From Methanobacteriota archaeon (GTDB lineage Archaea; Thermoplasmatota; Poseidoniia; Poseidoniales; Thalassarchaeaceae), in assembly GCA_002712645.1 (NCBI GenBank), contig PAUH01000036.1:14235-20949 (forward strand): a stretch of DNA of 6,715 nt, in the 5' to 3' direction. Below are positions 4,872 through 6,715 of this stretch, in pieces. Numbering within the stretch: position 1 is the stretch's first letter; every line of letters begins with the position of its first letter. The position numbers and the translations under genes were made by a program. The notes beneath the pieces were generated by a model, which was not told where the DNA came from, ran no database searches, and saw nothing but the letters and a program-made list of their open reading frames with translations.

Positions 4872-5690
4872 ATGGCAGGTATCACCCCTCTGTTCGATAA
4901 CTTGTGGAATGAGTACATTATTTGGTCATTTTTAGTTGGTGGGTTTACATTCATCTGGCTCTATCATCACTCGCTGTGGTACAAAAGTGAAGAAGGGGAA
5001 GATTGGGATAACAAAGACGGCATAGAGGTTGGAGTTTTTCCAAAGCACTATGACAACTTCACGCTGGAAATCGCATGGACAGTATTGCCATTCTTTCTCA
5101 TAGTATACTTGGCTCTAATCTCCTGGGGCCCACTCGATGCCATTTGGTCATCAGCAGAGGCAGATGGGGGGTATGGTGGCGAATGCGCATCTGGAGAGTT
5201 ATCCAACATGACTTGGTCAGAGACTGAAGGCAGGTATGTTGCTGACTGTTACCATGTGATCTACATAGAGGCTTACCAGTGGGGCTGGAATTTCGATTGC
5301 CTCGAAGTAACTGTCCCGGATCTCTGCGAAGTTGGTACAGCGGTAATCGATGGAACGCCCGCTGCAAGTCTGACTCTGAAACAGGGTGAGGTCTACTTGG
5401 CTGCAATGGGATCGGCGGATGTCACTCATGCACCGTGGTTTGTCTCATGGGGGGTCAAAGAAGACGTACTTTATTCAGAAGGCACTATGGATAAAAATGG
5501 CGACGGGTTGAGTGATAATCTGGTTCTTACAGAAAATGGCGAATACGCCCTGTCTGGCTCGATAGGAGAATTGGGCCTGATGACTGTCTGGCTACCTGCG
5601 GATAATGTGGAGAATTTCCTGTTACTTTGCACTGAATATTGTGGTGATAATCATGCGTATATGTTGGCCCAGATCAATGTCAATGCATGA
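4872..5690 (+). CDS. Cytochrome c oxidase subunit II (CuA subunit of haem-copper oxidase)
   Basis: Subunit II of an aerobic terminal oxidase; its external CuA centre takes electrons from a donor and passes them to subunit I. In the 272-residue protein, membrane helices lie at about 15-37 and 64-86 (preceded by the typical E-I-A-W-T-V-L-P), then an outward-facing cupredoxin domain. The aromatic electron-entry patch is Y-Q-W-G-W at 135-139. CuA ligands are all present: His186 in D-V-T-H, then Cys253, Glu255 (backbone carbonyl in the family), Cys257, His261 and Met264 in C-T-E-Y-C-G-D-N-H-A-Y-M. Unusual are an insert after helix 2 with four extra cysteines (105, 126, 143, 152), possibly forming disulfides, and a calcium-loop-like D-x-N-x-D-G-x-x-D at 207-215. 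An in-frame ATG at 4836 would add 12 basic residues; I prefer 4872, which follows GGGGATC closely. The fused cox1 starts 12 bases downstream. Confidence 0.95.
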   Translation: MAGITPLFDNLWNEYIIWSFLVGGFTFIWLYHHSLWYKSEEGEDWDNKDGIEVGVFPKHYDNFTLEIAWTVLPFFLIVYLALISWGPLDAIWSSAEADGGYGGECASGELSNMTWSETEGRYVADCYHVIYIEAYQWGWNFDCLEVTVPDLCEVGTAVIDGTPAASLTLKQGEVYLAAMGSADVTHAPWFVSWGVKEDVLYSEGTMDKNGDGLSDNLVLTENGEYALSGSIGELGLMTVWLPADNVENFLLLCTEYCGDNHAYMLAQINVNA

Positions 5691-5693
5691 GTT

Positions 5694-5698
5694 GGTGA
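5694..5698 (+). promoter_or_regulatory. Shine-Dalgarno site of cox1
   Basis: GGTGA, a match to the archaeal anti-Shine-Dalgarno consensus, lies four bases before ATG 5703 in the 12-base gap after cox2. It supports this start, and hence that the N-terminal domain belongs to the cox1 frame and is translated from the cox2-cox1 transcript. Confidence 0.7.
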
Positions 5699-5702
5699 AG
5701 AA

Positions 5703-6715
5703 ATGAAGATGAATAATTCCAGGAGGGCGATTGCGGCTCTGGCGGTGATGGCAGGGGTGCTATTACTGGCACCACTTGTGTCCTCTCTTCCAACGGGAAT
5801 TGGCGGCTCCTCGATTCAAACTGCAGGATGTAACTGTCACAACGGCGCATCCGATAGCAGTGTTGTAGCGGATATTCAGGGTTTTCCAGAACAATACAAT
5901 GCTTCTGAAACATATTCTCTCAGTATTTCGTTCACTGGAGGGCCCGCTCAAGTAGGCAATGCAAATCTGGGAGGTTTCAACCTCTGGGCATCGGATGGCG
6001 TATTCACGCCCACTGATGGTTTGACGCAATTATGGGGCGGTTCTGTGACTGAAGTCGCCCACACTGAAGCAGGCAATGACTACACATCATGGGTGCTAGA
6101 TTGGACTGCTCCCGAGAGTGGAAAAGATGTCGACTTCATCCTTCACGTCAACTCAGTCAATGGGGACGGTGTGCAGACTGGACAAATCGATCAGTGGAAT
6201 CGTGCAGATTATACTTTGCAATCTTCCTTTGGAGTAATCGGCGACGTGATTCCAGAAGCACCGGAACCGTTCGTGGTCCTGGCTACGCTCATCCTGATCA
6301 CCTTGGCGCTTGTCGCAATTACGATCTTGTATGGATTCTACAGATCTGATCCGGACGGTTTCAGTTGGGAAACATTCTCTCCATGGATAGCAGATTGGCT
6401 GACAACTACGGATCACAAGAAGATCGGTACTCTGTATTTCCTAGCTGGGCTGTTCTTCCTCGGCATTGGCGGCATAATGGCTCTATTCATCAGGGTACAG
6501 CTGGCGACTCCGGGTAACGACTTCCTTACTCAAGATCAATACAATCAGTTCTTCACCCTACACGGTACTACAATGATCTTCCTTGCAGCCATGCCGCTAA
6601 TCAATGGCTTTGCGAACTGGATGGTTCCGCTGCAGATAGGTGCTCCAGATCTTGCAATGCCCAGGTTGAATGCAATGTCATTCTGGTTGCAGCCTGTTGG
6701 TGCTCTTCTGATCTT
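5703..6715 (+). CDS. Cytochrome c oxidase subunit I with fused N-terminal extracytoplasmic CxCH domain, 3' end outside window
   Basis: One uninterrupted frame (337 codons seen, open at the right edge). Residues 7-29 are a signal or anchor helix. Residues about 38-178 are a beta-rich external domain with G-C-N-C-H-N-G (Cys43, Cys45, His46) and T-A-P-E-S-G at 135-140, resembling Reeler/'choice-of-anchor V' domains. Residues 190-213 are a second membrane helix. The oxidase core begins at about 232 with the canonical T-T-D-H-K-K-I-G; helix I spans about 241-265. The low-spin haem ligand is His287 in L-H-G-T-T-M. Residues 305-328 include N-W-M-V-P, G-A-P-D and P-R-L-N, with Asp316 and Asn323 at D-channel positions, indicating an A-family oxidase. 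The CuB ligands, high-spin haem ligand and later helices lie beyond the window. Topology is consistent: domain outside, start of subunit I inside. It forms an operon with cox2. The fusion is read directly; the domain's role is inferred. Confidence 0.93.
   Translation, partial: MKMNNSRRAIAALAVMAGVLLLAPLVSSLPTGIGGSSIQTAGCNCHNGASDSSVVADIQGFPEQYNASETYSLSISFTGGPAQVGNANLGGFNLWASDGVFTPTDGLTQLWGGSVTEVAHTEAGNDYTSWVLDWTAPESGKDVDFILHVNSVNGDGVQTGQIDQWNRADYTLQSSFGVIGDVIPEAPEPFVVLATLILITLALVAITILYGFYRSDPDGFSWETFSPWIADWLTTTDHKKIGTLYFLAGLFFLGIGGIMALFIRVQLATPGNDFLTQDQYNQFFTLHGTTMIFLAAMPLINGFANWMVPLQIGAPDLAMPRLNAMSFWLQPVGALLI

Noticed and set aside
4751..4954. Minus-strand 67-codon frame overlapping the cox2 start
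   Set aside because: It is antisense to the first membrane helix of cox2, with no recognisable content and no good start context.
6089..6349. Plus-strand 86-codon frame within the cox1 fusion
   Set aside because: It is an out-of-frame shadow rich in Arg, Ser and Cys; the cox1 frame runs uninterrupted through it.

Overview
The window most likely comes from an aerobic, planktonic euryarchaeon, probably of the marine group II/III (Poseidoniales-like) type. This is an inference from gene content. A Sec61-beta gene, a small archaeal TOPRIM protein and an Lrp/AsnC regulator point to Archaea. A cox2-cox1 pair for an A-type haem-copper oxidase, plus a Reeler/'choice-of-anchor V' type extracytoplasmic domain, fit aerobic marine euryarchaea. 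No rRNA, tRNA, insertion sequence or CRISPR array was seen.

Layout. At 1-293 (+) lies the 3' end of a Xer-type tyrosine recombinase. Next is about 260 bp of intergenic DNA with a T-rich stretch, a doubtful small Cys-rich ORF on the minus strand and an imperfect inverted repeat with a 6-bp centre. At 554-1303 (+) is an unrecognised soluble protein. It converges, with a 5-bp gap, on a two-gene minus-strand unit: an unrecognised 123-residue basic-headed protein (1549-1920) followed by a very small GTG-started Sec61-beta gene (1309-1488). A divergent spacer with a near-perfect 7-bp-arm inverted repeat separates this unit from a plus-strand pair. That pair is a full-length Trm4/NSUN2-like RNA m5C methyltransferase (2062-3678) and an Lrp/AsnC-family regulator (3725-4177). 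The regulator converges on a TOPRIM-domain protein (4189-4707, -). A divergent 164-bp spacer with several small hairpins then leads into the respiratory genes: cox2 (4872-5690) and cox1 (5703 to beyond the window end).

The most striking feature is the cox1 gene. Its single uninterrupted reading frame begins with a signal or anchor helix, then an extracytoplasmic beta-rich domain carrying a C-x-C-H motif, then a second membrane helix, and only then the canonical start of cytochrome oxidase subunit I. The added domain would sit on the outer face beside the CuA domain of subunit II, where electrons enter. The CuA protein itself has four extra cysteines and a calcium-loop-like D-x-N-x-D-G-x-x-D sequence.

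Functionally the window mixes housekeeping genes (protein export, RNA modification, site-specific recombination, transcription control) with terminal-oxidase genes. There is no sign of a defence island or prophage. The recombinase alone does not imply a mobile element, because Xer-type proteins also resolve chromosome dimers.
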